Shown here in pieces: positions 1 to 8,946 of a stretch of DNA of 64,000 bases (position 1 is its first letter; every line of letters begins with the position of its first letter). The translations under genes and the position numbers were made by a program. This DNA is from UBA6055 sp965214085 (GTDB taxonomy: Bacteria; Chloroflexota; Anaerolineae; Aggregatilineales; Phototrophicaceae). Below the pieces are notes generated by a model. It worked only from the letters and a program-made list of their open reading frames with translations, had not been told where the DNA came from and did no database searches. The DNA is taken from the NCBI GenBank assembly GCA_965214085.1, contig OZ243937.1, positions 62,001 to 126,000 of the forward strand. The letters are read 5' to 3'.

Positions 1-429
1 GGCTTGGCTGGTTTGCTGACCAGTGGCAGCTTCATCGCTTTGGGCTGGGTTTCCGATCGCTTTGGGCGCGCCGCCGCCTTCACCATCGGCTGCGCTGGGC
101 TGCTAGGTGCGGTGGCTATGCTAATCGCGCTGCCGGCTGCTGCTTCAGTCGCGGTCCTGATGCTCTACGCACTGTTCTTCGCGCTGGGCGAGGGCACGCG
201 CAGCAGCCAATCCACTGCTCTGGCCAGCGACATCTTTCAGAGCCAGGGCTTGGGTTTGATCAACGGGCTGATGGGCGGCATGTTTGGCTTGGGCGCGGCG
301 CTGGGCCCCTGGTTGGTCGGCCGCTTGCGTGATCAAAGCGGCAGCTATGATGGCGGCCTGCTGGTGATTGTGATCATGGTGTTGGTGTCAGTGGTCGCCT
401 TCGGGTACGCCGCGCGCGCTCGCCGATAA
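1..429 (+). CDS. MFS transporter, C-terminal part (5'-truncated by window)
   Basis: Carboxy-terminal third of a major facilitator superfamily permease, a secondary transporter of the cytoplasmic membrane; the substrate cannot be told. The frame is open from the first base, so the gene begins to the left of the window and about 142 residues are visible. There are four to five hydrophobic segments. The loop GWVSDRFGR near residues 15-23 resembles the D-R-x-G-R loop typical of MFS proteins between helices 2-3 or 8-9, and a glycine-rich helix (GLMGGMFGLGAALGPWLVG) follows. The protein ends in a short basic tail. The gene converges on malate synthase, with only seven bases between the two stop codons, so no separate terminator fits between them. 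Confidence 0.75.
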   Translation, partial: GLAGLLTSGSFIALGWVSDRFGRAAAFTIGCAGLLGAVAMLIALPAAASVAVLMLYALFFALGEGTRSSQSTALASDIFQSQGLGLINGLMGGMFGLGAALGPWLVGRLRDQSGSYDGGLLVIVIMVLVSVVAFGYAARARR

Positions 430-436
430 GCCAGCC

Positions 437-2032
437 CTACAAGTATTGGTATGCCGGCAGAGTCAAGAACTCGCTGAAGTCCTCAGCGCGGATCATCTCG
501 TCGAAGAGCTGCATCGCGCGCTGATAATGTCCACTGTCGAAGCGCGTTTCGCCCACCTCGCCGCGGATAGCGTCCATCTCTTCTTCCAGCAGGCTGCTGT
601 ACAGGGCTACCGTCAGCGGTCGCCCGTCCGCCAGCGCGGCTTTGTGGTGCAGCCACTGCCACACCTGCGCCCGGCTGATCTCGGCGGTGGCGGCGTCTTC
701 CATCAAATGATAGAGCGGAACGCAGCCATTGCCGCCTAACCAGGCTTCCAGATATTGGATGCCCACCTTGAGATTCAGACGAACGCCCTCCTCAGTAATA
801 GCGCCCGCGCTCGGCGTCAGCAGGTCGGCGGCGGAGACATCCACATCCTCGCGCTGTTTGTCCACTTGGTTGGCGGCGGGCATGAATTCGTCGAAGACTT
901 CCGTGGCGATTTGCACCAGGCCCGGGTGCGCCACCCAAGTGCCATCGTGCCCCTCTTTCGCCTCGCGCAGTTTGTCCGCCCGCACCTTGTCCAGCGCGGC
1001 TTGATTGCGCTCGGGGTCGCTGCGGATGGGGATCTGCGCCGCCATGCCGCCCATAGCGTGCGCGCCCCGCCGATGGCAAACTTTGATGACGTGCAGCGTA
1101 TAATTGCGCATGAAAGGCACCGTCATCGTGACTTGCGCGCGGTCGGGCAGCAGGTAATCGGCGTGATTGCGGAACTTTTTGATATAGCTGAAGATATAAT
1201 CCCAGCGTCCGCAATTCAGCCCAGCCGAATGCTCGCGCAATTCATATAGAATCTCTTCCGCCTCGAACACGGCCAGGATGGTTTCGATCAGCACCGTCGC
1301 CTTGATCGTGCCTTGCGGGATGCCCAGCGCGTCCTGCGCGAAGACGAAGACATCGTTCCACAGCCGCGCTTCCAAATGACTCTCCAGCTTGGCCAGATAA
1401 AAGTAGGGACCGGTTCCGCGCTCGAGCGCCGCGCGCGCGTTATGAAAGAAGTACAGACCGAAATCAAACAAGCTGCCGGGTATCGGCGCGCTATCGACCT
1501 GGAAATTGCGCTCATCGAGATGCCATCCGCGGGGCCGCACCATCAGCGTCGCTATCTGCTCATTGAGTTGATAGAAGCGGCCATCGGGATTTGTGAAAGT
1601 AATCGAGCCGTCCACGGCGTCGCGCAGGTTGATCTGCCCATCCACCATATTGCCCCAGGTGGGCGAGTTGGCGTCTTCGCAATCGGCCATGAAGACTTTG
1701 GCGCCGCAGTTGAGCGCGTTGATGACCATTTTGCGGTCGGTCGGCCCGGTGATTTCGACGCGCCGGTTTTGCAGGTCGGCCGGCACGGGCGCCACGCGCC
1801 AGCTCGGGTCTTCGCGGATGGCGGCGGTCTGCGGCAGGAAATCGGGCATGATGCCGCTGTCGATTTCGGCTTGGCGCTGTTCTCTCAGCTGGAGCAGCTC
1901 GTCGCGCCGGCTGGTGAATCCGCGCGCCAACTCCGCCAGGAAGGCGATAGCTTCAGCGCTGAGAATGGCTTCGTATTCGGGGCGGATTTCGCCGGTGATT
2001 TTGATGCCTGTGGGGAGGTCTGGTTTGGTCAT
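437..2032 (-). CDS. aceB: Malate synthase A
   Basis: Condenses glyoxylate with acetyl-CoA to malate in the glyoxylate shunt; cytosolic. The protein is 531 residues from the chosen ATG, close to the 533 of E. coli AceB. The family signature AGLNCGRWDYIFS lies near residue 270. It is preceded by the active-site strand ATVLIETILAVFEAEEI and followed by TMTVPFMRNYTLHVIKVCHRRGAHAMGGMAAQIP, all typical of isoform A. The frame extends 31 codons further upstream, but that extension is unlike the family, and a GAGAGG stretch stands about 12 bases before the ATG at 2032. No isocitrate lyase is in the window. The gene could also serve glyoxylate made from glycolaldehyde if pentoses are cleaved by a Dahms-type route; that is inference. 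Confidence 0.95.
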   Translation of the reverse strand: MTKPDLPTGIKITGEIRPEYEAILSAEAIAFLAELARGFTSRRDELLQLREQRQAEIDSGIMPDFLPQTAAIREDPSWRVAPVPADLQNRRVEITGPTDRKMVINALNCGAKVFMADCEDANSPTWGNMVDGQINLRDAVDGSITFTNPDGRFYQLNEQIATLMVRPRGWHLDERNFQVDSAPIPGSLFDFGLYFFHNARAALERGTGPYFYLAKLESHLEARLWNDVFVFAQDALGIPQGTIKATVLIETILAVFEAEEILYELREHSAGLNCGRWDYIFSYIKKFRNHADYLLPDRAQVTMTVPFMRNYTLHVIKVCHRRGAHAMGGMAAQIPIRSDPERNQAALDKVRADKLREAKEGHDGTWVAHPGLVQIATEVFDEFMPAANQVDKQREDVDVSAADLLTPSAGAITEEGVRLNLKVGIQYLEAWLGGNGCVPLYHLMEDAATAEISRAQVWQWLHHKAALADGRPLTVALYSSLLEEEMDAIRGEVGETRFDSGHYQRAMQLFDEMIRAEDFSEFLTLPAYQYL

Positions 2033-2168
2033 TAGGCTATCGTTCCTCTCAGTAACTCTTTCTCTATTGCAGGCAACTATATGGCAAAAGGCAGAAGGCG
2101 AGTAGGGGTGTTGTTGGCTCAACAAATTGGCGCGTAAAGCGGATTTGGCGAAGGCTAAATTTGGTGTC

Positions 2169-2783
2169 TCAATGCGCTGCTGTCTGCTGCGACGTAGCTT
2201 GCCAATCGAGCATCAAATCGAATTCGCGCAAGCCAGCAGCCGTAGCCACGAGTTCAAGTTCACTTAGACTACCTAGATATTCGTCCACAGTGAACTTCTT
2301 CCTTATGTGACGTCGCCTTACAGTGCGAACAGCCGCACAAAACTTGCCAGGGAAGAGATCGAGAAGATTAGCCAGAAATACATCAGGGTGCTGCGCCTCA
2401 ATGCCATACTTGCTTAATTCGTCGCTAGGAAAGTCTTTCAAATTGTACGTGACAATGACATCACAGCGACCGACAATTGCGGCAGCCAACACATGACGAT
2501 CGTTTTCATCGGGCAACTCCAACGAATCAATCGTCATCTCATAGCCGTCTATGAGCGCGTCTCTGGTTTTGGCATCCATTTGATCCCGTCTCCTTTCCAA
2601 GCTTTCTCGTCGAATATCCGGGTATATTCGCTTCACCGCTCTCATCCACTCTTCGTGAATATCTTGCGTCCACTTTGCCCGAAACAGGTCATCTACTGCA
2701 AGTTGGACGAACAAGTCTGTCAACCGAATAGGAGCTAGGACGTTGGCGTCGAGAAGAGCAGTGTATCGTCTCCGGCTAGTCAT
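2169..2783 (-). CDS. PIN-domain protein, probable toxin
   Basis: Predicted PIN-fold ribonuclease of 204 residues. Acidic residues of a PIN active site are visible: Asp in LLDANVL near residue 13, Glu/Asp in LPDENDRHVLAAAI near 92-97, and Asp in IVTYNLKDFP near 114. It is longer than a classical VapC (about 130 residues) and carries a C-terminal helical extension. Its start overlaps the end of the upstream helix-turn-helix gene by eight bases, the layout of a toxin-antitoxin operon with the antitoxin first. Base composition is more A+T-rich than the neighbouring metabolic genes, which suggests transfer. Toxicity is inferred from family and context; the target RNA is unknown. Confidence 0.75.
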   Translation of the reverse strand: MTSRRRYTALLDANVLAPIRLTDLFVQLAVDDLFRAKWTQDIHEEWMRAVKRIYPDIRRESLERRRDQMDAKTRDALIDGYEMTIDSLELPDENDRHVLAAAIVGRCDVIVTYNLKDFPSDELSKYGIEAQHPDVFLANLLDLFPGKFCAAVRTVRRRHIRKKFTVDEYLGSLSELELVATAAGLREFDLMLDWQATSQQTAAH

Positions 2784-3225
2784 AAAGTCCTAGTTCTTCA
2801 GCTTCTCGAACCATCTGATCTAGAATCGCTTCGCGGTCTCGGTCAATTCGTTCCTTGTAATTCATAAGGTCATCCAAGCGAATACGACGATGCCTGCCAA
2901 CCTTGTGATAAGGGATATCGCCAGCTTCAAGCAACTTGATTAGATAGGGGCGCGAGACATTCAGCATATCAGCTGCCTCGACCGTGGTCAGTTCAGCGAG
3001 TTGTGGATAAATCATGATGCCATGGCCAGCGGCCATCGCCTCCAATATGCTATTGAACAATGCTAGAGAACTGGCGGGTAAGACAATCGACTCCTGCCCA
3101 TTCGCAAAAGTAAGCCGAACAGTTTGTGACAGTTGCTCACGGACGAACGGAATAATCTTGGAGGATGCGATTCTTGCCAGGTCAGCATCCGACTCATTTG
3201 GAGGCATTACTCTAAGTGCTTCCAT
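2776..3225 (-). CDS. Excisionase-type helix-turn-helix protein, probable antitoxin
   Basis: A 149-residue DNA-binding protein. The middle part (TTVEAADMLNVSRPYLIKLLEAGDIPYHKVGRHRRI, around residues 80-115) is a MerR/excisionase-like winged helix-turn-helix of the kind found in antitoxins paired with PIN toxins. The N-terminal half may contact the toxin. The frame could start as far upstream as 3297, but an AAAGGAGA Shine-Dalgarno sequence at 3231-3238 lies at ideal distance from the ATG at 3225, so the shorter start is preferred. This places the 9-bp repeats at 3262-3297 outside the coding region, where an autoregulator would bind. The gene overlaps the PIN gene by eight bases, indicating translational coupling. 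Confidence 0.75.
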   Translation of the reverse strand: MEALRVMPPNESDADLARIASSKIIPFVREQLSQTVRLTFANGQESIVLPASSLALFNSILEAMAAGHGIMIYPQLAELTTVEAADMLNVSRPYLIKLLEAGDIPYHKVGRHRRIRLDDLMNYKERIDRDREAILDQMVREAEELGLYD

Positions 3226-3261
3226 TACACTCTCCTTTACGTTCATAGTAAGCATATCAGA

Positions 3262-3297
3262 TAAACGCAATAAACGCAATAAGTGAAATATTCGCAA
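3262..3297 (-). promoter_or_regulatory. Four imperfect 9-bp direct repeats, candidate antitoxin operator
   Basis: Upstream of the helix-turn-helix gene the plus strand shows TAAACGCAA, TAAACGCAA, TAAGTGAAA, TATTCGCAA in direct succession: two identical and two degenerate units. A period of nine bases close to a helical turn, just upstream of an autoregulating-type antitoxin gene, suggests an operator array. Binding has not been shown. Confidence 0.45.
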
Positions 3298-3308
3298 CGC
3301 CCCGGATG

Positions 3309-6300
3309 CTACGTGATGTGTAACACCGTATCCCCCAGTACCTCGCCGAGCGCCTCCACGAAAAGATCTACATGCTCGCGGCGGAAGATCATCGGCGGCT
3401 TGAGCTTCAGCACATTGTGATGCGGTCCCTCGGTGCTCAGCAAGATTCCCAGCCCCTTCATACGCTCAGCGATGTAAGCCGCTTCCCAATCGGCCGGCGT
3501 CAAGGCGCCGCGGTCGCGCGTCAACTCCACACCCAGAAACAGCCCCGACCCGCGCGCCTGCCCGATGATGGGAAAGCGCTCGCCCAGCCCGCGCAGCTCT
3601 TGCAGCCAGTAGCTGCCGGTCGCCAAGGCATTCTGCTGCAAGCGCTCGTCTTGGATGATCCGCAGCACCTCCAAGCCGATGGCGCATGAGACTGGATTGC
3701 CGCCAAAAGTATTAAAATATTCCATGCCCTGGTTGAAGGCGGCGGCGATGGCCGGCGTCGTGACCACCGCGCCCAGCGGATGCCCATTGCCCATCGGCTT
3801 GCCCATCGTGACGATATCCGGCACGACGCCGCTTAGCTCAAATGACCAGAAGCGGCTGCCGACACGCCCAAAGCCGGTCTGCACTTCGTCCGCCACGCAG
3901 ACGCCGCCCGCGTCCCGCACCAGGGCGTAAGCGCGCTTGAGATAACCGTCGGGCAAGGGCATTTGACCGCCACAGCCCATGATGCCCTCGGCGAAAAAGG
4001 CGGCCGCTTGCCTGCCACGCGCGCGAATCCGCCCAAGAGCCTCAGCGACCGAGCGGGCGTAATACTCACCCGCTTGCTCATCAAAGCCAGGTTGCGCGCC
4101 GCGATAGCCATCGGGCATTACAGCCACTTGCACATGATCAGGTCTGCCGCGCCCGCCTGGTCCGTTGAACTTGTACGGGCTGATGTCGATAAGCGCAGTC
4201 GTGTGCCCGTGATAGGCCTGGTCGATGACGATATTGTCCCTACCGCCGGTGTATGCCGTCGCCAGGCGCAGCGCCAATTCATTGGCTTCGCTGCCGCTGT
4301 TGACGAAGAAGCAGACGGTCAGCGGCTCGGGTAAAGTCGCCCGCAGCGCCTCGGCATATTCCACGATGCTGTCATGCAAATAGCGGGTATTGGTGTTGAG
4401 CAGCGCCATCTGGTCCTGGGCGGCGCTTAAGACCCGCGGATGACTGTGGCCGACATGCGGCACATTGTTGACGCAATCCAGATAGGGCTGCCCGTTTTCA
4501 TCGTACAGGTGATGCAAGTATCCGCGCTGAATCTTCAGCGGCTGCCGATAAGACAAGCTGAGCGCCGGGTTTAGCGCATCGCCACGCCTGCCCAGCAAAG
4601 CCTCGCGCGATGGCGCTTTTGGCAGTGCCAGCGGGAAGGGCAAACGCAATATATGATTGGGATCGGGCGACAGCGATGTCCAGATGGCGCGCTGCCTCGG
4701 CGAACAAACGCCGGGAAAGTTGCCCGCGTAATCCAGCAGGTCGGCGATGATCTGAAAATGCAGATGCGGCGGCCAATTGCCGTTGCGCGGATAGTCGCCG
4801 ATATGCGCCAGCAGATCGCCAGCCTCTACCTGCTGCCCTTCATTCCAGCGATCAAGCGCGTCCGGCGCCAGATGACCATAGAGCGTGTAGAAGGCCGGGC
4901 CCGCTGCCGGCTCGTGCTTGAGTATCAGCGTCGGGCCGTAATCTTGCTCGCCTGTATTGTCCGCCAGGCTGAATACGCACCCGTCCAGCGGCGCGTAGAT
5001 CGGCGTAGCGGGTGGCGCGAAGAGGTCTGCGCCGAGGTGGACTGTGCGGCGCTCGTGATGGTCGACGGCGAACATGTCCGCCAGGTAAATCGGCCGCGCT
5101 TCGTTGTAATATCCGATGCCCACTGCGCTATCGCCGATCGCCTCGCGCAGGGCAGGCGCGTAGGCAGCCGGGTCCCGCTCATCCCTGACCCGCGCCAGCA
5201 AGCGGCTGCTCATGCCGAAGTCGAGGGGACGACAATCATCCGCCGATAGCTGACGTCCCAGAATCGGCGCGAAATCTCGCTCGCCCAGCCACTCGACCAG
5301 AGCGGCGGTCTTTGGGCAAGCCGGCAAACCGCAGGCGGCGCGGAAGGCGTACTGCGCGAAACGGGGATGGATGCCGCGCAGCGTCGCTAGCAAATCCCAG
5401 GCGCCGGCCTCGCTGATGCTGAGGTGGCGGTTGTCCGGCTCCTGCTGTTGCTGATGCCAGGAGATGCAGACGCTCAAGCACAGGCGCGCCGCGATCAAGG
5501 GGTAGAGCAGCTGGATCTCGTCTTCGGTCAGCGGGAATTCGGCGTGATAAGCGCGGATGACGGGCGCCGCCTTGTCCAGCGGCTGCTGCGTGTCCATCAT
5601 GATATAAGCCAGCGCGACGGCCAGGTCGGCCACCGTGGGACCGTAGACCATATCGCCGAAATCGATCAGGCCGGCGACGCGTGGCGGCTCGGGACCTGCG
5701 GCCCGGACCAGGATGTTGGTGTCGTTGGGGTCGTTGTAGGTAAAACTGTGGCGCAAGCTTGGCAGGGCTGGCTGCGCCTGCGCTTCGTACAGCCCCAGAA
5801 AATAGTCGAGCAGGGCTTTTTTATTCGGCGGCAGGTCCTGGCTGTAGCGGGCGACCGCGCTCAGATTGCCGATATTCCAGCGATAGCGCAGCCGTTTCTC
5901 GCTGTGGCTGAAGCCCTGCATGCCGGCGCTGAGCAGCCCCAGTTGCGTCCCGATTTCAGACAGCAGCTCGTCGCTGTGCGGGCGAAAGTCGCTGAGCGGA
6001 AAGCCCTCGATGTAGCGCAGCAGGCGCGCGCGATACGTTTCGCCAGCGGCGTCGCTGATATGAACGATGTCGCTGCCATCACGCGCCGCGATAAGTTCCG
6101 GGATGGTATCCAGCGTCCCGCGCAAACGCCGCAGCGTCTTGTTCTGCAGGTCGAGCACGCCCTCGGAGACGCTGCTGTGGGCGATCTTGAGCACGTAGGC
6201 CTCGCCCGAGGACGTGCTGAGGCGAAAGTTGCGGTCCAGCTCGGCGGGCAGCTCTTGGATGGCAGCCGGCCGGATGCCGTAGCGCTCTGTCGCGATGGCT

Positions 6301-6353
6301 CCCGCTTCTGCAGGCGAGAAGGGCGGGCGGATGTTCGCTTCCATAGCTAGCAT
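3309..6353 (-). CDS. APH-type kinase / M23 peptidase / class III aminotransferase-like fusion
   Basis: A 1014-residue three-part protein. Residues about 1-340 are an aminoglycoside phosphotransferase-like kinase (TYNDPNDTNILV catalytic loop near 205, LIDFGDMVYGP metal-binding loop near 230), of the kind related to hydroxylysine kinase. About 430-560 is an M23/LytM-type domain with all zinc-ligand motifs (VHLGAD near 440, TLYGHL near 493, HLHF near 530). About 590-1014 is a class III PLP enzyme (NSGSEAN, ADEVQTGFGRVG, and Lys in TMGKPMGNGHPLG). The PLP domain resembles the human AGXT2L phospho-lyases that act on phosphoethanolamine or phosphohydroxylysine. Kinase plus PLP lyase in one chain suggests phosphorylation of an amino alcohol followed by phosphate elimination. 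The role of the peptidase-like module is unclear, and no signal peptide is visible. The gene stands alone, with its stop 83 bases from the antitoxin start. Confidence 0.85.
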   Translation of the reverse strand: MLAMEANIRPPFSPAEAGAIATERYGIRPAAIQELPAELDRNFRLSTSSGEAYVLKIAHSSVSEGVLDLQNKTLRRLRGTLDTIPELIAARDGSDIVHISDAAGETYRARLLRYIEGFPLSDFRPHSDELLSEIGTQLGLLSAGMQGFSHSEKRLRYRWNIGNLSAVARYSQDLPPNKKALLDYFLGLYEAQAQPALPSLRHSFTYNDPNDTNILVRAAGPEPPRVAGLIDFGDMVYGPTVADLAVALAYIMMDTQQPLDKAAPVIRAYHAEFPLTEDEIQLLYPLIAARLCLSVCISWHQQQQEPDNRHLSISEAGAWDLLATLRGIHPRFAQYAFRAACGLPACPKTAALVEWLGERDFAPILGRQLSADDCRPLDFGMSSRLLARVRDERDPAAYAPALREAIGDSAVGIGYYNEARPIYLADMFAVDHHERRTVHLGADLFAPPATPIYAPLDGCVFSLADNTGEQDYGPTLILKHEPAAGPAFYTLYGHLAPDALDRWNEGQQVEAGDLLAHIGDYPRNGNWPPHLHFQIIADLLDYAGNFPGVCSPRQRAIWTSLSPDPNHILRLPFPLALPKAPSREALLGRRGDALNPALSLSYRQPLKIQRGYLHHLYDENGQPYLDCVNNVPHVGHSHPRVLSAAQDQMALLNTNTRYLHDSIVEYAEALRATLPEPLTVCFFVNSGSEANELALRLATAYTGGRDNIVIDQAYHGHTTALIDISPYKFNGPGGRGRPDHVQVAVMPDGYRGAQPGFDEQAGEYYARSVAEALGRIRARGRQAAAFFAEGIMGCGGQMPLPDGYLKRAYALVRDAGGVCVADEVQTGFGRVGSRFWSFELSGVVPDIVTMGKPMGNGHPLGAVVTTPAIAAAFNQGMEYFNTFGGNPVSCAIGLEVLRIIQDERLQQNALATGSYWLQELRGLGERFPIIGQARGSGLFLGVELTRDRGALTPADWEAAYIAERMKGLGILLSTEGPHHNVLKLKPPMIFRREHVDLFVEALGEVLGDTVLHIT

Positions 6354-6559
6354 TTGGCTGTCTCATCGGCTGCGGCTGCTGGTGGAAATATGATAAGCCT
6401 GCCTGTGAAGCGGCGAAAGGGTGGGCTGATCCGGGCGGCGGGTGTGGGGCGCGAATACTGGCGACTGTGTAGGGGCGAGCCATGTAGACGAACAATGCAA
6501 AACGCGCAGAACTACTCATCAAGCAGAAAGATGCTAGAATCACCGAACTTACATCTTGC

Positions 6560-7843
6560 ATGGGGATGCGCGCAGTGCAACGTCGAACGCTTGCGGCGAT
6601 CTTTCTAATCGGACTGGCTCTGCGGATTGGCTACGCGGCAGCCATCTACGAGCCGTCGCTGCTGACCTACAGCCTCGACGACTTTGTATCGTACCGAATC
6701 GCAGCGACAGATATCCTGGACGGCGATCTGGCTTTCACCAACAGCCTCTACATGAAGCGGCCGCCAGTATACTCAATAATGGTCGCGCTTCTCGGCATAC
6801 AGCCCTTTCTAGTCATCGCCGCCAATATTGCGCTTGGTATCGCCATTATTCCACTGACCTACCTCTTGGGACGGCGGCTCAAACTCTCAATCGACGTCTC
6901 CTCATTGGCCGCATTCATCGTTGCGCTTGATCCCGCAAGTATTCGAGCCTCCGCGGTATTGCGGGCGGACGCTATGGCGGACTTCTGGCTGGCGCTTGCT
7001 TTTGTAGGCTTACTCTTCGTAAGAGAGGCGGAAACGTTACGAAAAGCAGCAATATATGGATTCGTGTCCGGCAGTTTCATCATGCTGTCAGCCATGACAC
7101 GTCCAGCGGCATATCTGCTGCGGATTCCCATGGGATAGTGGCTCTTGCTTTCTCACATGCGCTGGCGCGTCCCGGCTGTGGCTGCCATGGCGGCGGTTGG
7201 TCTTGTCGTCGTAAGCTTGTGGAGTCACCATAACGGTGTATATTTCAACAATCCTAGCTTCTCCAGCGCCGGCACTTTTCAGCTGCTCTACGTCCGTGCG
7301 GCATCAGTTTTGCATCAGGCGACCGGTGAAGATATTGATGATGTGTACGCGGAATTGGCCACGCGCGTTGAAGAGCGCCTCGGCAACGACGTACAAGACA
7401 TTACTCAGAACTGGCGTCATCGGCACCTGGCCAGCACACAAGAACAGGCAGCGGCAATGACGGATATCGCCGTTGAGATCTTTCTGCTCTATCCCTTACA
7501 TTACATTTTGACGATTCCCATCGGGTTGTACCGAGCGCTCTTCCCAGTGAACTGGTGGCCACTTTGGAACGCCATTGTCTTCAATCTGGCATTCTTGTTG
7601 ACATCGGCTTATGGGCTGGCGCAGATGGCGCGAGCGAGAAGATTCAGCGATGCTACGTTCTTGTTCTTACCGTGCCTATATTTTCTTGCAGGCACACTTC
7701 TTGTCGCGACAGCAAGTTTCGACACTCGCGCTCGTGTCATGGTCACGCCACTGCTCGCCATCATGGCCGCTCACGGCACCATGGAATTGCTCAACCGGCG
7801 AAGAGCGGCGTCGGCGTCCCCTTCACCCCCGGCTGGTAGCTGA
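6560..7843 (+). pseudogene. Membrane glycosyltransferase-like (GT39/ArnT-type) gene, interrupted by in-frame TAG
   Basis: Two collinear open segments lie in the same frame: 6560-7138 (192 residues) and from 7139 onward (about 234 residues). They are separated only by the TAG codon at 7136-7138. Together they form a polytopic membrane protein. The first half has an N-terminal helix, an extracytoplasmic Asp-Asp pair in YSLDDFVSYR near residue 40, and KRPPVYSIMVALLG; this is the layout of family 39/PMT-like glycosyltransferases that use lipid-linked sugars. The second half carries further helices and ends NRRRAASASPSPPAGS. Frame and hydrophobicity continue without a shift, so a single nonsense mutation (or a sequencing error) explains the break. 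The 3' end overlaps the convergent SMP-30 gene by 53 bases, so the original C-terminus may also be lost. Sugar specificity is unknown. Confidence 0.65.
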
Positions 7844-8663
7844 AAAAGCTGCCCGCCAGCGGATACTTGGGCTTGTCGGCTTCATCTATGCCCGTGCTGG
7901 CTGTGGTGATGTAGAGCGTGTCCAAGTCGGCGCCGGCGAAAGTACAGCTGGTGATATTGGGCACCGGCAGTGGCACGACCTGCAAGATCTCGCCAGCCGG
8001 CGAGTAACGGGTGATGCGCGCGCCGCCGAAGTGCACCACCCAAATGCAGTCCTCGCTGTCGACCGTCATGCCGTCCGGTACGCCCTCGTCATCCTGCGTG
8101 AACGCGGTGAAGACGCGCTTGTTGCTTAGCTCGCCGTCCGGCGCCATGTCCAGGGCGTAAATCGTCCGCTTGATGCTGTCGGTGTGGTAGATGATGGTAT
8201 TGTCGAGGTTGAAGGCAGGACCGTTGCAGATGATGTAATCGCTGTCGCATTTCCGCACGCTGAGGTCCGCATCCAGGCGATACAGCGAGCCGCTTTCGCC
8301 CGCTTGCTCGATGTCCATAGTGCCGGCCCAATAGCGACCGCTGTTATCGACCTTGCCATCGTTGAAGCGGTTGCCGGGCTGGTCGGCCTCCGGCAGCGCG
8401 ATCGGCAAGGCGGACAGCGCATCGAAGTTGATCCAGGCGTACCCGTCCTTGATGGAGCCGATGAATCCGCCCGCCTGCCGCGGCGACAAGCTCGTCACTT
8501 CAAAGTCAAAGGTCCAGGTCGTTTTGCCGCCATCAGCCAGCGCATAGCGGTGTACTTTGTTGCTGAAAATATCGACCCAGTAGACCGCGTTCTCCGCCTC
8601 GACCCAAAGCGGGCCCTCACCCAGGATCGCGGGAATCTCCCATACCAGTTGCACTTCGTTCAT
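7791..8663 (-). CDS. SMP-30/gluconolactonase family protein
   Basis: A 290-residue six-bladed beta-propeller of the SMP-30/regucalcin/LRE family. Family members hydrolyse aldonolactones such as glucono- or xylono-1,4/1,5-lactone to the free acid. The metal ligands of the family are visible: Glu in ILGEGPLW near residue 16, Asn in IICNGPAF near 147, and Asp in GVPDGMTVD near 198; RFNDGKVDNSGRYWAGTMD is the typical blade-3 motif. It is the last gene of a same-strand series with a sugar-acid dehydratase and an ABC importer, so it probably opens lactones formed by a sugar dehydrogenase. It could supply the lactonase step of the pentose oxidation route proposed for this window. The exact lactone is not predictable. 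Confidence 0.88.
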   Translation of the reverse strand: MNEVQLVWEIPAILGEGPLWVEAENAVYWVDIFSNKVHRYALADGGKTTWTFDFEVTSLSPRQAGGFIGSIKDGYAWINFDALSALPIALPEADQPGNRFNDGKVDNSGRYWAGTMDIEQAGESGSLYRLDADLSVRKCDSDYIICNGPAFNLDNTIIYHTDSIKRTIYALDMAPDGELSNKRVFTAFTQDDEGVPDGMTVDSEDCIWVVHFGGARITRYSPAGEILQVVPLPVPNITSCTFAGADLDTLYITTASTGIDEADKPKYPLAGSFFSYQPGVKGTPTPLFAG

Positions 8664-8946
8664 TTTCGCCTTCCTTATATTTCACTACAGCCGCTCGCAA
8701 GTCACAATTAGGCTCACACAAAACAGGAAATCCAATTTTGTGTGCGTACGGGCGAGCCGGTGGCTCGCCCCTACATATTTCGACAGGAATTCGGCAGGTT
8801 TCATAAATAAGAGACACAGAGTACACAGAAAATCAACGAGGCTGCAGATGACTAAACTTACGCAGAGCCATTCCTCGATAAACTCTTATCACTCGGTGTA
8901 CTCGGTGGTAAATGTCCATGTGTCGATCCCTATATTGCCAAGCATT
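8664..8946. repeat. Intergenic region carrying dispersed-repeat fragments
   Basis: No gene is visible here. The stretch holds a palindromic GGGCGAGCC-GGTGG-CTCGCCC core followed by CCTACA (8750-8775), then AGAGACACAGAGTACACAGA (8809-8828), and in opposite orientation CGGTGTACTCGGTGG (8895-8909). Both sequence types recur in many other gaps of this window. Confidence 0.7.

Noticed and set aside
5424..6350. Open frame of 308 codons opposite the kinase domain of the fusion gene
   Set aside because: Antisense of a conserved enzyme with clear motifs; no family resemblance in the shadow frame.
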